The position numbers and the translations under genes are program-made. 55,000 nt of DNA from contig NZ_CP073581.1 of assembly GCF_018200035.1 (NCBI RefSeq), positions 1 to 55,000 of the forward strand, in the 5' to 3' direction. Numbering within the stretch: the stretch's first letter is position 1; each line of letters begins with the position of its first letter. Shown here piece by piece: positions 45,311 to 53,760 of this stretch. This stretch comes from Sulfitobacter albidus (GTDB lineage: Bacteria > Pseudomonadota > Alphaproteobacteria > Rhodobacterales > Rhodobacteraceae). The notes below the pieces were generated by a model. That model had not been told where the DNA came from. It did no database searches and worked only from the letters and a program-made list of their open reading frames with translations.

Positions 45311-45342
45311 ACGGCCGCGCTGGGGTGCAGCGCGGCCGTTTT
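45311..45342 (+). terminator. Bidirectional Rho-independent terminator
   Basis: A perfect 12-bp stem (45311-45322 with 45328-45339), a GGGTG loop and a TTTT tail on the plus strand. It separates the exported-protein gene from the convergent rpmJ and can serve both. Confidence 0.85.
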
Positions 45343-45360
45343 GGCAAATCGTGGAAGGGT

Positions 45361-45486
45361 TCAACCCTGCCGGGCTTTGAACCGCTTTTGCGTCTTGTTG
45401 ATCACATAGACGCGGCCCTTGCGGCGCACAACGCGGCAGTCACGGTGCCGGTTCTTGAGCGAGCGGAGCGAGTTGCGAACTTTCAT
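45361..45486 (-). CDS. rpmJ: 50S ribosomal protein L36 (zinc-free type)
   Basis: 41 residues, start ATG at 45486, stop TCA (minus) at 45361. The reading is [20 protein letters not shown], then [20 protein letters not shown] and G. This is the longer L36 type in which only one of the zinc-binding cysteines remains (CRVV), so it needs no zinc. L36 caps the peptidyl-transferase region of the large subunit. GAGAGAA lies upstream as ribosome site. It lies downstream of tRNA-Val on the same strand. Confidence 0.95.
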   Translation of the reverse strand: MKVRNSLRSLKNRHRDCRVVRRKGRVYVINKTQKRFKARQG

Positions 45487-45571
45487 CAGTTCTCTCCTTG
45501 TTCATGGCGCGAACCAGCGCCGGGTTTCGGGCAGACCGTGGGGCGCGATGCCCCTTGGCCGGTGAATGTCG

Positions 45572-45646
45572 TGGTGGGCGATACTGGGATCGAACCAGTG
45601 ACCCCTTCGATGTCAACGAAGTGCTCTACCGCTGAGCTAATCACCC
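45572..45646 (-). tRNA. tRNA-Val (GAC), CCA encoded
   Basis: On the minus strand the 7-bp acceptor stem GGGTGAT/ATCGCCC closes a cloverleaf with TAGCTCAGCGGTAGAGC (D arm), the anticodon arm CTTCGTTGACATCGAAG (anticodon GAC) and GTTCGATCC (T arm). The discriminator A and the CCA at 45574-45572 are encoded. It reads valine GUC/GUU codons. Confidence 0.95.
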
Positions 45647-45799
45647 ACTACGATGCGCCAAACCGATGCCCCAAACGAAAATGGGGCGCGATCCCGCGCG
45701 CCGTAGAAGGGGCTATAAAAGGTTGCGCTAGGGGGATCAAGGGCTTTTGGCTTTGTTTGATTGTGCGCTATGTCAAAAGCACAGCTGGGGAAGTTTTGC

Positions 45800-46660
45800 A
45801 TGCCTGCCAACGCCTATGATGTCGTTTTGCCCGCCCGCCCGCATTCCTGTGTGGTGTTTGCCTCGCCGCACTCCGGGCGCGACTATAGTTGGTCGTTTCT
45901 GCGCAAAACCGTGCTGAATGAACACGCGATCCGGTCGTCAGAGGACGCTTTTGTGGATCAGCTGTTCGACTGCGCGCCGGAATTTGGCGCAGCGTTCTTG
46001 ATGGCGGGTGCGCCGCGCGCCTTTGTCGACCTCAACCGCGCCCCGGATGAGCTGGACCCTGCGTTGATCGAAGGGGTGCGGCGCGTGGGGCATAACCAGC
46101 GGATTGCCTCGGGGCTGGGGGTGATTCCCCGCGTGGTGGCCAACGGGCGCGCGATCTATCGCGGCAAGATGTCGATGGCCGAGGCGCGCGCGCGAATCGA
46201 TGGGTTCTGGACGCCCTATCACAAACGCCTGCAGGAGCTGCTGGATGCCGCGCGCACCCGCCACGGGCAGGCGGTATTGGTGGATTGTCATTCGATGCCG
46301 CATGAGGCGATGGACGGGATCGCGCGCACCGGCGTGCGCCGCCCCGATATCGTGCTGGGCGACCGCTATGGTGCGGCGGCCTCGGGGGAGGTGGTGGACC
46401 GAATCGAGGCGGCCTTTGCCGAGGCGGGGTTCGCGGTGACCCGCAACACGCCCTTTGCGGGCGCCTATATCACGCAGGCCTACGGCAAGCCCCGGCAGGG
46501 GCAGCATGCGGTGCAGGTCGAGATTGACCGCTCGCTGTATATGAACGAACGGCTGATCCGGCCCAACGGGAATTTCGAGACGATGCGCGCTACGCTGCGC
46601 CGGGTGATCGAAGAGGTGGCGCAGATCGGGCAGGGGCAGGTGCCGCTGGCCGCTGAGTAG
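45800..46660 (+). CDS. N-formylglutamate amidohydrolase
   Basis: 286 residues. VVFASPHSGRDYSW carries the first metal ligands and DRLFDCAP-like DQLFDCAPEFGA the next block. RAFVDLNRAPDELDPALIEG, VDCHSMPHEA and VEIDRSLYMNE are characteristic of the family. It hydrolyses N-formyl-L-glutamate to formate and glutamate, the last step of one histidine-degradation route. ATG 45800 (MPANAYDVV) is chosen for its GGGGAAG site 6 bases upstream; an in-frame ATG at 45770 is possible. No hut genes are adjacent. Confidence 0.92.
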   Translation: MPANAYDVVLPARPHSCVVFASPHSGRDYSWSFLRKTVLNEHAIRSSEDAFVDQLFDCAPEFGAAFLMAGAPRAFVDLNRAPDELDPALIEGVRRVGHNQRIASGLGVIPRVVANGRAIYRGKMSMAEARARIDGFWTPYHKRLQELLDAARTRHGQAVLVDCHSMPHEAMDGIARTGVRRPDIVLGDRYGAAASGEVVDRIEAAFAEAGFAVTRNTPFAGAYITQAYGKPRQGQHAVQVEIDRSLYMNERLIRPNGNFETMRATLRRVIEEVAQIGQGQVPLAAE

Positions 46661-46663
46661 CGC

Positions 46664-47917
46664 CTAGCGCAACGCGCGGCCCTTCACGATGGCGCGGGCG
46701 CCAAACCGGTCGCGAATGGCGTCGGTGGCGCGTTCCGCCTGGCTGCGTTTGCCCGCCATGGGGTCGAGCAGATCGCCCAGCTGGTCCGCCTGTGCCGCCT
46801 CGCTGAGATCCGAGATGCCGCAGCCCAGCAGCCGGTAGGGGCCGGGATCGCCCAGCTGGTCGTAAAGGCTGCGCGCGGTGCGGTAGATGCGATCGGCCAG
46901 CTGCGTGGGATCGGTGAGCGACACGCGCCGGGTGATGAGCGTGTGATTGGCGCGCTTGAGTTTGAGCGTGACGACGCGGCCCGCAAGCCCCTTTGCCTTG
47001 GCGCGGTCGGCGACCTTTTCGGCCATGCGCCAGATGTGCCCGTCCAGCAGATCGGGGTCCGAGGTATCCTCGCCAAAGGTTGTCTCGTTCGAGATGGATT
47101 TCATCGGGGCGTGGGCGGAAACGCGGCGGCGGTCCTCACCGCGCGCCAGATGCCACAGCCGTTCGCCCATGCCGCCGAAACGCGCGACCAGATCGGTCTT
47201 TTCCCAGCGCAACAGGTCCGAGAACGTGCGGATCCCCGCTTTGTCGAGCGAGGCCTGACCGGCCGCCCCCACGCCCCAGATCATGCGCACGGGTTTGTCG
47301 CGCAGGAACGCGCCCGTTTCGGCGCGGCCGATCACCGAAAACCCGTGGGGCTTGTCGAGATCGGAGGCGACTTTGGCCAGAAATTTGTTGTGGCTGAGCC
47401 CGATGGAGCCGGTCAGGCCCAGCTCGGTCTTCATCCGGCGCACCAGGCGGGCGAGCATCACGGCGGGTGGCGCGCCGTGCAGGCGGGCGGTGCCGGTCAT
47501 GTCGAGGAACGCCTCATCGAGGGAGAGCGGCTCGATCGCGGGGGTGAGATCCTCCATCATGGCGCGGATGGCGCGGGAGGCTTCGACGTAGACCTCCATG
47601 CGGGGTTTGATGACGACCGCCTCGGGGCAGAGTTTGAGCGCCTGAAACATCGGCATCGCGGATTTCACACCACGGATGCGCGCGACGTAGCAGGCGGTCG
47701 ATACGACGCCGCGCCGCCCCCCGCCGATGATGACGGGCTTCCCCTCGAGCGTGGGATCGTCGCGTTTTTCGACAGAGGCGTAGAAGGCATCGCAGTCCAT
47801 ATGCGCGATGCTGAGATCCCACAGCTCCTCGTGGCGCGTCACGCGGGGCGACGCGCAGGCGGGGCAGCGTCCGGCACGATCGAATTGGGTCAGGCAGTCA
47901 CGGCACAGGGCGGGCAT
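46664..47917 (-). CDS. dinB: DNA polymerase IV with N-terminal cysteine cluster
   Basis: 417 residues. The Y-family core begins at about residue 37 with IAHMDCDAFYASVEKRDDP (metal-binding D and the steric-gate tyrosine region) and has EPLSLDEAFLDMTG (catalytic DE) and GLSHNKFLAKVASDLDKP. Helix-hairpin-helix and little-finger domains follow. Residues 1-35 add a small CxxC-x10-CxxC element (C5, C8, C19, C22) that looks like a zinc ribbon and is not part of classical DinB. ATG 47917 includes it and fits the Rhodobacteraceae form. It copies damaged DNA with low fidelity. Confidence 0.93.
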   Translation of the reverse strand: MPALCRDCLTQFDRAGRCPACASPRVTRHEELWDLSIAHMDCDAFYASVEKRDDPTLEGKPVIIGGGRRGVVSTACYVARIRGVKSAMPMFQALKLCPEAVVIKPRMEVYVEASRAIRAMMEDLTPAIEPLSLDEAFLDMTGTARLHGAPPAVMLARLVRRMKTELGLTGSIGLSHNKFLAKVASDLDKPHGFSVIGRAETGAFLRDKPVRMIWGVGAAGQASLDKAGIRTFSDLLRWEKTDLVARFGGMGERLWHLARGEDRRRVSAHAPMKSISNETTFGEDTSDPDLLDGHIWRMAEKVADRAKAKGLAGRVVTLKLKRANHTLITRRVSLTDPTQLADRIYRTARSLYDQLGDPGPYRLLGCGISDLSEAAQADQLGDLLDPMAGKRSQAERATDAIRDRFGARAIVKGRALR

Positions 47918-47979
47918 GTCGGGCGCGTTGCGGTTGTTGCGGGGATGACCGATGATACCGTGCGAAAGGACCAAGGGCC

Positions 47980-48405
47980 ATGGCAAACGCGCATCTGTTC
48001 AATGGGGCGAAACTGGCGCTGTATATGGGGACGCGGCTGGCGGTGATCCTGCGCGATGACACGCCGGGGCTGGCGTTTCGGAATTGCTGGGATCTGCCGG
48101 GCGGCGGGCGCGAGGGGCGCGAAACGCCGCTGGCCTGCGCGCTGCGCGAATGTCGTGAAGAGCTGGGATTGCGAGTGCCCGCACGGGCGATTGTCTGGCA
48201 GCGGTGCTATCCGGCACAGGACGGTGCGCGGTGGTTCTTTGTGGCGCGGATGCCCAGAGGTATGGCGCACAAAATTCGCCTTGGAGAGGAAGGTCAGCGG
48301 TTCATGCTTATGTCGGAAGACATATTTCTGCGTCACCCCGACGCGATCCCCGCATTCCGCGGGAGGGTTGCGGCCTACCGTAGATGGCGAAAATCGAGGG
48401 GCTGA
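47980..48405 (+). CDS. NUDIX hydrolase
   Basis: 141 residues. The Nudix box is complete: G-x5-E-x7-RECREELGL (about residues 43-65, GGREGRETPLACALRECREE). The FRNCWDLPGG strand precedes it. It hydrolyses a nucleoside diphosphate linked to another moiety; the substrate is not predictable. The gene is divergent from dinB with a 62-base gap and may share a promoter region. Confidence 0.9.
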   Translation: MANAHLFNGAKLALYMGTRLAVILRDDTPGLAFRNCWDLPGGGREGRETPLACALRECREELGLRVPARAIVWQRCYPAQDGARWFFVARMPRGMAHKIRLGEEGQRFMLMSEDIFLRHPDAIPAFRGRVAAYRRWRKSRG

Positions 48406-48410
48406 AGCGA

Positions 48411-48438
48411 AAAGCCCCCCGCTGCGCATAGCGGGGGG
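48411..48438 (-). terminator. Hairpin terminator between NUDIX and pyrF genes
   Basis: A perfect 9-bp stem (48415-48423 with 48430-48438) with a 6-base loop. On the minus strand it is followed by CTTTTC, which suits termination of the pyrF transcript; it also lies just after the NUDIX stop. A second 7-bp inverted repeat, GACGAAC/GTTCGTC, occurs at 48443-48470. Confidence 0.65.
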
Positions 48439-48576
48439 AGTTGACGAACATCAGGAAGAACCAGTTCGTCGGGGAGTATCACCATAGGTTGTATAACATA
48501 GAATGGGTGCGCTCCCCAGTCTGGGTTTCCTTACCAAAGGATCAAAATAGGGGCGTGTGACTTTATTGGCGCAATT

Positions 48577-49284
48577 TCAAGTTGCGCTATCAAGTTCTTT
48601 GAGAATTGCCGCAGCCGCCGCCGACGGATCAGGCGCGCCGTGGATCGGACGGCCGACGACGATATGATCGGCCCCGTTTTCAATGGCTTGCGCCGGTGTT
48701 GCGACGCGTTTCTGATCGCCAAGCGCGGCACCGGCGGGGCGTACTCCGGGTGTCACGATCAAGCGCTTATCAGCCTCAGGTTGAGTGCGTATTTTTTGGG
48801 CTTCCTGCGGAGAGGCAATGACACCGTCGGCGCCGGCCTCGAATGCGCGCAGGGCGCGGGTGGTGACGAGGTCCGGGATATCGCCGGGAATGATAAGGCC
48901 CGCATCCAGGTCGGCGCGGTCCAGCGAGGTGAGGATCGTCACCGCGAGGATTTTCAGATCGGTGCCCGCCGCCCCTTCCTTGGCCGCGCGGACAACGTGG
49001 GGATCGCCGTGCACCGTGAGGAAATCGAGATCGAATTGCGCCAGCCCGCGCACGGCGGCCTCTACCGTGGCGCCGATGTCGAAAAGCTTCATATCGAGAA
49101 AGATGCGTTTGCCGTGTTCTTGTTTCAGCTCGTTCGCCAATGCGAGGCCGCCACCGGTCAGCATCCCCAAACCGATCTTGTAGAAGGAAACGGCGGGGCC
49201 GATGCGCTGCACCATCTCAAGCCCGGCGACGGCGTGGGGCACATCGAGGGCGACGATCAGGCGGTCGGATTTTGGCGGTGTCAT
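48577..49284 (-). CDS. pyrF: Orotidine 5'-phosphate decarboxylase
   Basis: 235 residues, normal for class I PyrF. LIVALDVPH opens the TIM barrel, FLDMKLFDIGATV has the catalytic D-K-D arrangement, and TPGVRPAG and VVGRPIHGAPDPS form the phosphate-binding end. It makes UMP, the last step of pyrimidine synthesis. ATG 49284 (MTPPKSDRLI) matches family length. A strong upstream terminator (49350-49386) isolates it, so it has its own promoter in 49285-49349. Confidence 0.95.
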   Translation of the reverse strand: MTPPKSDRLIVALDVPHAVAGLEMVQRIGPAVSFYKIGLGMLTGGGLALANELKQEHGKRIFLDMKLFDIGATVEAAVRGLAQFDLDFLTVHGDPHVVRAAKEGAAGTDLKILAVTILTSLDRADLDAGLIIPGDIPDLVTTRALRAFEAGADGVIASPQEAQKIRTQPEADKRLIVTPGVRPAGAALGDQKRVATPAQAIENGADHIVVGRPIHGAPDPSAAAAAILKELDSAT

Positions 49285-49349
49285 GGGCTGCTCCGTTTCA
49301 GACAAACGGGTGCAGCCATAGGGGATGGTTGACGCCCTGTCCATGGTCG

Positions 49350-49386
49350 AAAAAAAAAGCCCGGTCACGCACGAGGGCGGACCGGG
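49350..49386 (-). terminator. Rho-independent terminator upstream of pyrF
   Basis: On the minus strand the 7-bp stem CCCGGTC/GACCGGG (49386-49380 with 49366-49360) is followed by nine T residues (A run 49350-49358). It ends the transcript that carries the gene at 49507 or the possible small RNA between them. Confidence 0.8.
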
Positions 49387-49490
49387 TTCGAGTTTCAGAG
49401 ACAGTGCAGGCAGGCAGACGTCTCTGACATTGCGGGGCGATCTGATCGTACGGGGACAGAAATGTACGATCGATACAGAGCCCGGCGCAA
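49350..49490 (-). ncRNA. Candidate small RNA or structured 3' UTR
   Basis: Reading the minus strand from about 49490, an 8-bp perfect hairpin (49471-49464 with 49451-49444), a 7-bp hairpin (49426-49420 with 49402-49396) and the strong terminator follow in series over about 140 bases, with no reading frame of note. The loop of the second hairpin contains the repeated CTGC CTGC CTGC. No promoter was recognised, so it may be a 3'-derived RNA of the gene at 49507. Candidate only. Confidence 0.35.
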
Positions 49491-49506
49491 ACTGAATAGG
49501 GGGACC

Positions 49507-49824
49507 TCAGGCGGCGTGCCGGTCGGGCGAGAGGCCAAGCTGCGCCAGCCATGTGCGCGGATCGAACCGCGCGCGTCCGGCACGCTGCTGTGGCGCTGTG
49601 TGCGCACGCATCTGGCTGCGCAGACCAGTTCCTTTGGCGTCACGCCGCAACGCTTGCCGACGCAGACCATCGGCGGCCTGTTCAAAACTCATGTTGATCG
49701 GCGCATCGATGGCGCATGCGTAAGACCGCTGACCGGCCCCGTCGTTGATATGGGCCCGTGCCTCGAAACACTGGGTGCCCGCGTTATATGTGACGTCCGA
49801 AAGGGTAACCGTTGCCGTATTCAT
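49507..49824 (-). CDS. Small protein of unknown function
   Basis: 105 residues: MNTATVTLSDVTYNAGTQCF starts a beta-strand-rich half (about 1-60), followed by a basic helical half with RAGRARFDPRTWLAQLGL. One cysteine pair (QCFEA and YACAID). GAGG occurs about 10 bases before the ATG. I do not recognise the family. It is followed by a terminator and has an AT-rich upstream region with CtrA-like TTAA boxes. Confidence 0.65.
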   Translation of the reverse strand: MNTATVTLSDVTYNAGTQCFEARAHINDGAGQRSYACAIDAPINMSFEQAADGLRRQALRRDAKGTGLRSQMRAHTAPQQRAGRARFDPRTWLAQLGLSPDRHAA

Positions 49825-49964
49825 AACTACTAACCTCTTTGCAACGCATCGTTTTCTCTGTGCGCTTGCTTCTTGTGTGATTATCTGACCACTTTTTTCG
49901 AAAATTAAACGGTTAAGAGCGGAAAAAGGTTCCCCATAGGCATAATTTATGAAGCTGGAGTGAA

Positions 49965-49989
49965 TTAATGTTTATTAACAAATGGTTAA
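49965..49989. promoter_or_regulatory. CtrA-like TTAA boxes
   Basis: TTAA-N6-TTAA-N7-TTAA at 49965-49968, 49975-49978 and 49986-49989. The last pair exactly fits the TTAA-N7-TTAA consensus for CtrA in alphaproteobacteria; another pair with a 4-base gap lies at 49905-49916. In AT-rich sequence chance matches are possible. Confidence 0.35.
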
Positions 49990-50103
49990 TATAGGTCATT
50001 TTCCGCCTATGCGCTTTGGTGATTCGCTTGCAGGTTAATTCGACGAATCTTAACGCCTCCTTGCGATTGCACCGTTGACCTGTCCAATAGGTGGCAAATC
50101 ACC

Positions 50104-50132
50104 CTTGAACCGGGCGGGAACGCTCCCCAAAT
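50104..50132 (+). promoter_or_regulatory. Predicted RpoH (heat-shock) promoter of clpB
   Basis: CTTGAA (50104-50109), 15 bases, then CCCCAAAT (50125-50132) resembles the RpoH consensus CTTGAA..CCCATNT. It lies about 75 bases before the clpB ATG, where a heat-shock promoter is expected. Confidence 0.6.
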
Positions 50133-50208
50133 CACTGGCGTAGGTTCACAAAGACGCATGCCGCAAAGCGGGTGCAAGCAGTGAACGCTTAACGAAAAGG
50201 AGAGAACG

Positions 50209-52824
50209 ATGGACTTGAACAAGTTCACCGAGCGGTCCCGTGGGTTCGTGCAGGCGGCCCAGACCATTGCGACCCGGGAAAGTCATCAGCGGCTGGTTCC
50301 CGAACACCTGCTCAAGGCATTGATGGATGATGAGGAAGGTCTGGCGAGCAATCTGATCGCCGCCTCCGGCGCGGACGCGGTTGCGGTCAAGCAGGCCGTG
50401 GATGTGGCGCTCGCCAAACAGCCCAAGGTATCGGGCGAGGGCGCGCAGAGCTATCTGGATGGCGCCACCACGCGCGTTCTGGCCGAGGCCGAGGCGCTGG
50501 CCAAGAAGGCGGGCGACAGCTTTGTGCCGGTCGAGCGGGTGCTGATGGCGCTTGCCATGGTGAAATCCGGGGCCAAGACGGCGTTGGAGGCCGGGCGCGT
50601 CACCGCACAGGGGCTCAATTCCGCGATCAACGATCTGCGCAAGGGGCGCACGGCGGATAGTGCCAGCGCCGAAGACGGCTACGACGCGCTCAAGAAATAC
50701 GCGCAGGATCTGACGGCGCGCGCCGAAGAGGGCAAGATTGACCCGATCATCGGTCGCGACGAGGAAATCCGACGTGCGATGCAGGTGCTGAGCCGTCGGA
50801 CCAAGAATAACCCGGTGCTGATCGGGGAGCCCGGCGTGGGTAAGACCGCGATTGCCGAAGGCATGGCGCTGCGCATCATCAACGGCGATGTGCCCGAAAG
50901 CCTGCGTGGCAAGCGTTTGCTGGCGCTCGACATGGGGGCGCTGATCGCGGGCGCGAAGTATCGCGGCGAGTTCGAAGAACGGCTCAAGGCCGTGCTGACC
51001 GAGGTAACGCAGGCCGCAGGCGACGTGGTGCTGTTCATCGACGAGATGCACACGCTGGTCGGCGCCGGGAAGGCGGACGGCGCGATGGATGCGGCCAACC
51101 TCATCAAACCGGCGCTCGCGCGTGGGGAGCTGCACTGCATCGGGGCAACCACGCTGGATGAATACCGCAAGTACGTCGAAAAGGACGCGGCCCTTGCCCG
51201 GCGGTTCCAGCCCGTGATGGTGTTGGAGCCGACGGTGGAGGATACCGTCAGCATCCTGCGCGGCATCAAGGAGAAGTACGAGCTGCACCACGGGGTGCGG
51301 ATTTCGGACAACGCTTTGGTCGCGGCGGCGACGTTGAGCCACCGCTATATCACCGACCGGTTCCTGCCCGACAAGGCGATTGATCTGGTGGATGAGGCGG
51401 CGAGCCGTCTGCGTATGGAGGTCGACAGCAAGCCCGAAGAGCTGGACGCGCTGGATCGCCAGATTCTGCAGTTGCAGATCGAAGAGCAGGCGCTGACGCT
51501 GGAAGAGGATCAAGCCTCGAAAGACCGGCTGGCGACGTTGCAAAAGGATCTGGCCGAGTTGTCGGAGCGCAGCGCGGGGATGACCGCCGCCTGGCAGGCG
51601 GAGCGCGACAAGCTGAGCGCGGCGCGCGACATCAAGGAAAAGCTGGACCGCGCGCGGGCCGATCTGGATATCGCCAAGCGCGGCGGTGATCTGGGCCGTG
51701 CGGGGGAGCTGTCCTACGGCGTGATCCCGCAGCTGGAGCGTGAGCTGGAAGAGGCGGAAAAGCGTGAGGACAGCGTGATGGTCGAAGAGGCCGTGCGCAG
51801 CGATCAGATCGCGCAGGTGGTCGAGCGGTGGACCGGCATCCCGGCGGGCAGAATGCTTGAAGGGGAGCGGGACAAGCTGTTGCGCATGGAAGACGCCCTG
51901 CACGGGCGTGTGATCGGTCAGGATCAGGCGGTGCGCGCGGTGGCCAATGCGGTGCGCCGGTCGCGTGCGGGTCTCAATGACGAGGACCGCCCGCTGGGTA
52001 GTTTCCTGTTCCTTGGCCCCACTGGTGTGGGCAAGACCGAGCTGACCAAGGCCGTGGCGAATTTCATGTTCGACGACGATTCCGCGATGGTGCGGATCGA
52101 CATGTCGGAGTTCATGGAAAAGCACGCGGTGGCGCGTCTGATCGGGGCGCCTCCGGGCTATGTCGGCTATGACGAGGGCGGGGTGCTGACCGAAGCGGTA
52201 CGGCGCCGTCCCTATCAGGTCGTGCTGTTCGATGAGGTCGAAAAGGCGCACCCGGATGTCTTCAACGTGCTGTTGCAGGTGCTCGATGACGGGGTGCTGA
52301 CCGACGGTCAGGGCCGCACGGTCGATTTCAAGCAGACGCTGATCGTGCTGACCAGCAACCTCGGCGCGCAGGCGTTGAGCCAGCTGCCCGAGGCCGGCGA
52401 CATGGCCGGGGCCAAGCGCGACGTGATGGATGCGGTGCGGGCGCATTTCCGCCCCGAGTTCCTGAACCGTCTGGACGAGACGATCATCTTTGACCGGCTC
52501 AACCGCGAGAACATGGACGGGATCGTGGATATCCAGATGGCGCGGCTGTTGAAACGGCTCGCGGCGCGCAAGATCACGCTGGATCTGGACGAGGGCGCCC
52601 GCAAGTGGCTCGCCGACGAAGGGTATGACCCGGTGTTCGGGGCGCGTCCGCTGAAACGGGTGATCCAGTCGGCGTTGCAGAACCCGCTGGCAGAAATGCT
52701 GCTGGCCGGTGATGTGGCCGACGGTGATACGATCCCGGTGAGCGCCGGGGCGGATGGGCTGATTATCGGGGACCGTGTGTCGCCGAGCAATCGGCCCAAG
52801 CCCGAGGATGCCACCGTACATTAA
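50209..52824 (+). CDS. clpB: ATP-dependent chaperone ClpB
   Basis: 871 residues, full-length Hsp100. N-domain repeats (about 1-145), first AAA+ module with Walker [14 protein letters not shown] and Walker [13 protein letters not shown], the long coiled-coil middle domain (about 405-525), then the second AAA+ module with [13 protein letters not shown] and [14 protein letters not shown], and the C-terminal small domain. It dissolves protein aggregates together with DnaK. AAAAGGAGAGAACG precedes the ATG. Flanked by an RpoH-like promoter and a strong terminator. Confidence 0.97.
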   Translation: MDLNKFTERSRGFVQAAQTIATRESHQRLVPEHLLKALMDDEEGLASNLIAASGADAVAVKQAVDVALAKQPKVSGEGAQSYLDGATTRVLAEAEALAKKAGDSFVPVERVLMALAMVKSGAKTALEAGRVTAQGLNSAINDLRKGRTADSASAEDGYDALKKYAQDLTARAEEGKIDPIIGRDEEIRRAMQVLSRRTKNNPVLIGEPGVGKTAIAEGMALRIINGDVPESLRGKRLLALDMGALIAGAKYRGEFEERLKAVLTEVTQAAGDVVLFIDEMHTLVGAGKADGAMDAANLIKPALARGELHCIGATTLDEYRKYVEKDAALARRFQPVMVLEPTVEDTVSILRGIKEKYELHHGVRISDNALVAAATLSHRYITDRFLPDKAIDLVDEAASRLRMEVDSKPEELDALDRQILQLQIEEQALTLEEDQASKDRLATLQKDLAELSERSAGMTAAWQAERDKLSAARDIKEKLDRARADLDIAKRGGDLGRAGELSYGVIPQLERELEEAEKREDSVMVEEAVRSDQIAQVVERWTGIPAGRMLEGERDKLLRMEDALHGRVIGQDQAVRAVANAVRRSRAGLNDEDRPLGSFLFLGPTGVGKTELTKAVANFMFDDDSAMVRIDMSEFMEKHAVARLIGAPPGYVGYDEGGVLTEAVRRRPYQVVLFDEVEKAHPDVFNVLLQVLDDGVLTDGQGRTVDFKQTLIVLTSNLGAQALSQLPEAGDMAGAKRDVMDAVRAHFRPEFLNRLDETIIFDRLNRENMDGIVDIQMARLLKRLAARKITLDLDEGARKWLADEGYDPVFGARPLKRVIQSALQNPLAEMLLAGDVADGDTIPVSAGADGLIIGDRVSPSNRPKPEDATVH

Positions 52825-52826
52825 AG

Positions 52827-52858
52827 AAAAGGGCGCGCCGGTGTGGCGCGCCCTTTTT
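52827..52858 (+). terminator. Rho-independent terminator of clpB
   Basis: A 9-bp stem (52831-52839 with 52845-52853), a GGTGT loop, a leading AAAA and a trailing TTTTT. It begins 3 bases after the clpB stop. Confidence 0.9.
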
Positions 52859-52872
52859 CGTTTGATGACAAG

Positions 52873-52904
52873 AAAACGCCCGCAGACCGTGAGGCCTGCG
52901 GGCG
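52873..52904 (-). terminator. Rho-independent terminator of the fasciclin gene
   Basis: A 9-bp stem CGCCCGCAG/CTGCGGGCG (52877-52885 with 52896-52904) followed on the minus strand by TTTTC. It converges on the clpB terminator. Confidence 0.8.
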
Positions 52905-52930
52905 AAACCGTTTGAAACGGTCAACCGGAT

Positions 52931-53413
52931 TTAGCTGCCGGGCATGATGACCGCGTCGATGACGTGGATCACACCGTTGGTGGCTTCGATGTCGGCTGTG
53001 GTGACGTTGGCGTTGTCGACCATGACGCCGTTGTCGAGGTCGATCATCACGGTATCACCGTTGACGGTGGCCGCTTCCATATCGTCCTGCAGATCGGTGG
53101 ACATCACTTTGCCCGCGATCACGTGGTAGGTCAGGATGGAGGCCAACTGCTCCTTGTTTTCTGGCTTGAGCAGATCCTCGACAGTGCCTTCGGGCAGTGC
53201 TGCAAATGCGGCATCGGTGGGGGCGAAGACGGTGAACGGGCCGTCGCCTTTCAGCGTTTCGACCAGACCGGCGGCTTCGGCTGCGGCGAGCAGGGTGGAG
53301 AAGTCACCGGCTGCGGCTGCTGTGTCGACGACGTCTTTCGCGTGGCCTGCGGCGAAAGCGGATGTTGCCAGTGCGGCGGAGGCTGTCAGTGCGAGTGCTG
53401 TTTTACGGAACAT
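52931..53413 (-). CDS. Exported fasciclin (FAS1) domain protein
   Basis: 160 residues. Signal peptide [20 protein letters not shown] ends near AFA. One FAS1 domain fills the rest: [57 protein letters not shown] and the closing [16 protein letters not shown]1 domains mediate surface adhesion. In R. sphaeroides a gene of this type belongs to the RpoE (singlet oxygen) response, and here rpoE-chrR lies 33 kb away. A TGAACC-N16-GTATCC sequence upstream (53482-53455, minus) is a possible ECF-type promoter. Confidence 0.92.
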   Translation of the reverse strand: MFRKTALALTASAALATSAFAAGHAKDVVDTAAAAGDFSTLLAAAEAAGLVETLKGDGPFTVFAPTDAAFAALPEGTVEDLLKPENKEQLASILTYHVIAGKVMSTDLQDDMEAATVNGDTVMIDLDNGVMVDNANVTTADIEATNGVIHVIDAVIMPGS

Positions 53414-53760
53414 GGAAATCTCCTGATTGGTTGCCTGCGTTGTGCAGTGTGAAAGGGATACGCGGCAGAGGCGCTTTGGTTCACATGGATCGGAAAATAA
53501 TCTTTCTTGATCTTTGTCTTAGACGATCTATGCGGTGAATCGCGGGCGAATTTCCGCAGGCTTTTGGCGCGATTGTGCGGAACCCCGCCCAAGGCCGCGC
53601 GGCGCGGCAATCGGACCCTTGAAAGGGTGCGGTCGTGGCCCAAGCCGCTGTGTCACAGGGCTGACATTTCCGTGTGAACGGCGAAACCTTCGCGCATTTT
53701 GCTTTGTTATGTGGGGGCAGCACCCTAGCTGTAGCCCAACACTACAAGGAGACGCACACG
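53414..53760. other. Divergent intergenic region between fasciclin and msrP genes
   Basis: This 347-base gap holds the promoters of both genes. On the right is ACCCTT-GA-AAGGGT (53615-53628), a short palindrome that overlaps a heat-shock-like CTTGAA. On the left a possible ECF-type site faces the fasciclin gene. No gene was found within it. Confidence 0.5.
53618..53644 (+). promoter_or_regulatory. Possible RpoH-type promoter of msrP
   Basis: CTTGAA (53618-53623), 15 bases, CCCAAG (53639-53644): the same -35 and spacing as the predicted clpB promoter, about 115 bases before the msrP ATG. Weaker -10 match than at clpB. Confidence 0.35.

Larger units (their letters stand above)
49825..50208. 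other. AT-rich divergent intergenic region
   Basis: This 384-base gap separates the small protein gene (minus) from clpB (plus). Its left two thirds are far more AT-rich than the surroundings and hold five TTAA tetramers within 49905-49989. Its right third holds a heat-shock-like promoter. No further gene was found. Confidence 0.6.

Noticed and set aside
48471..48576. Possible RNA gene between the NUDIX and pyrF genes
   Set aside because: Short inverted repeats are present, but no cloverleaf, conserved RNA pattern or convincing terminator order was found beyond the hairpin already listed.
50146..52821. 891-codon open frame opposite clpB
   Set aside because: Antisense shadow of a highly conserved gene; no ribosome site and no recognisable domain.
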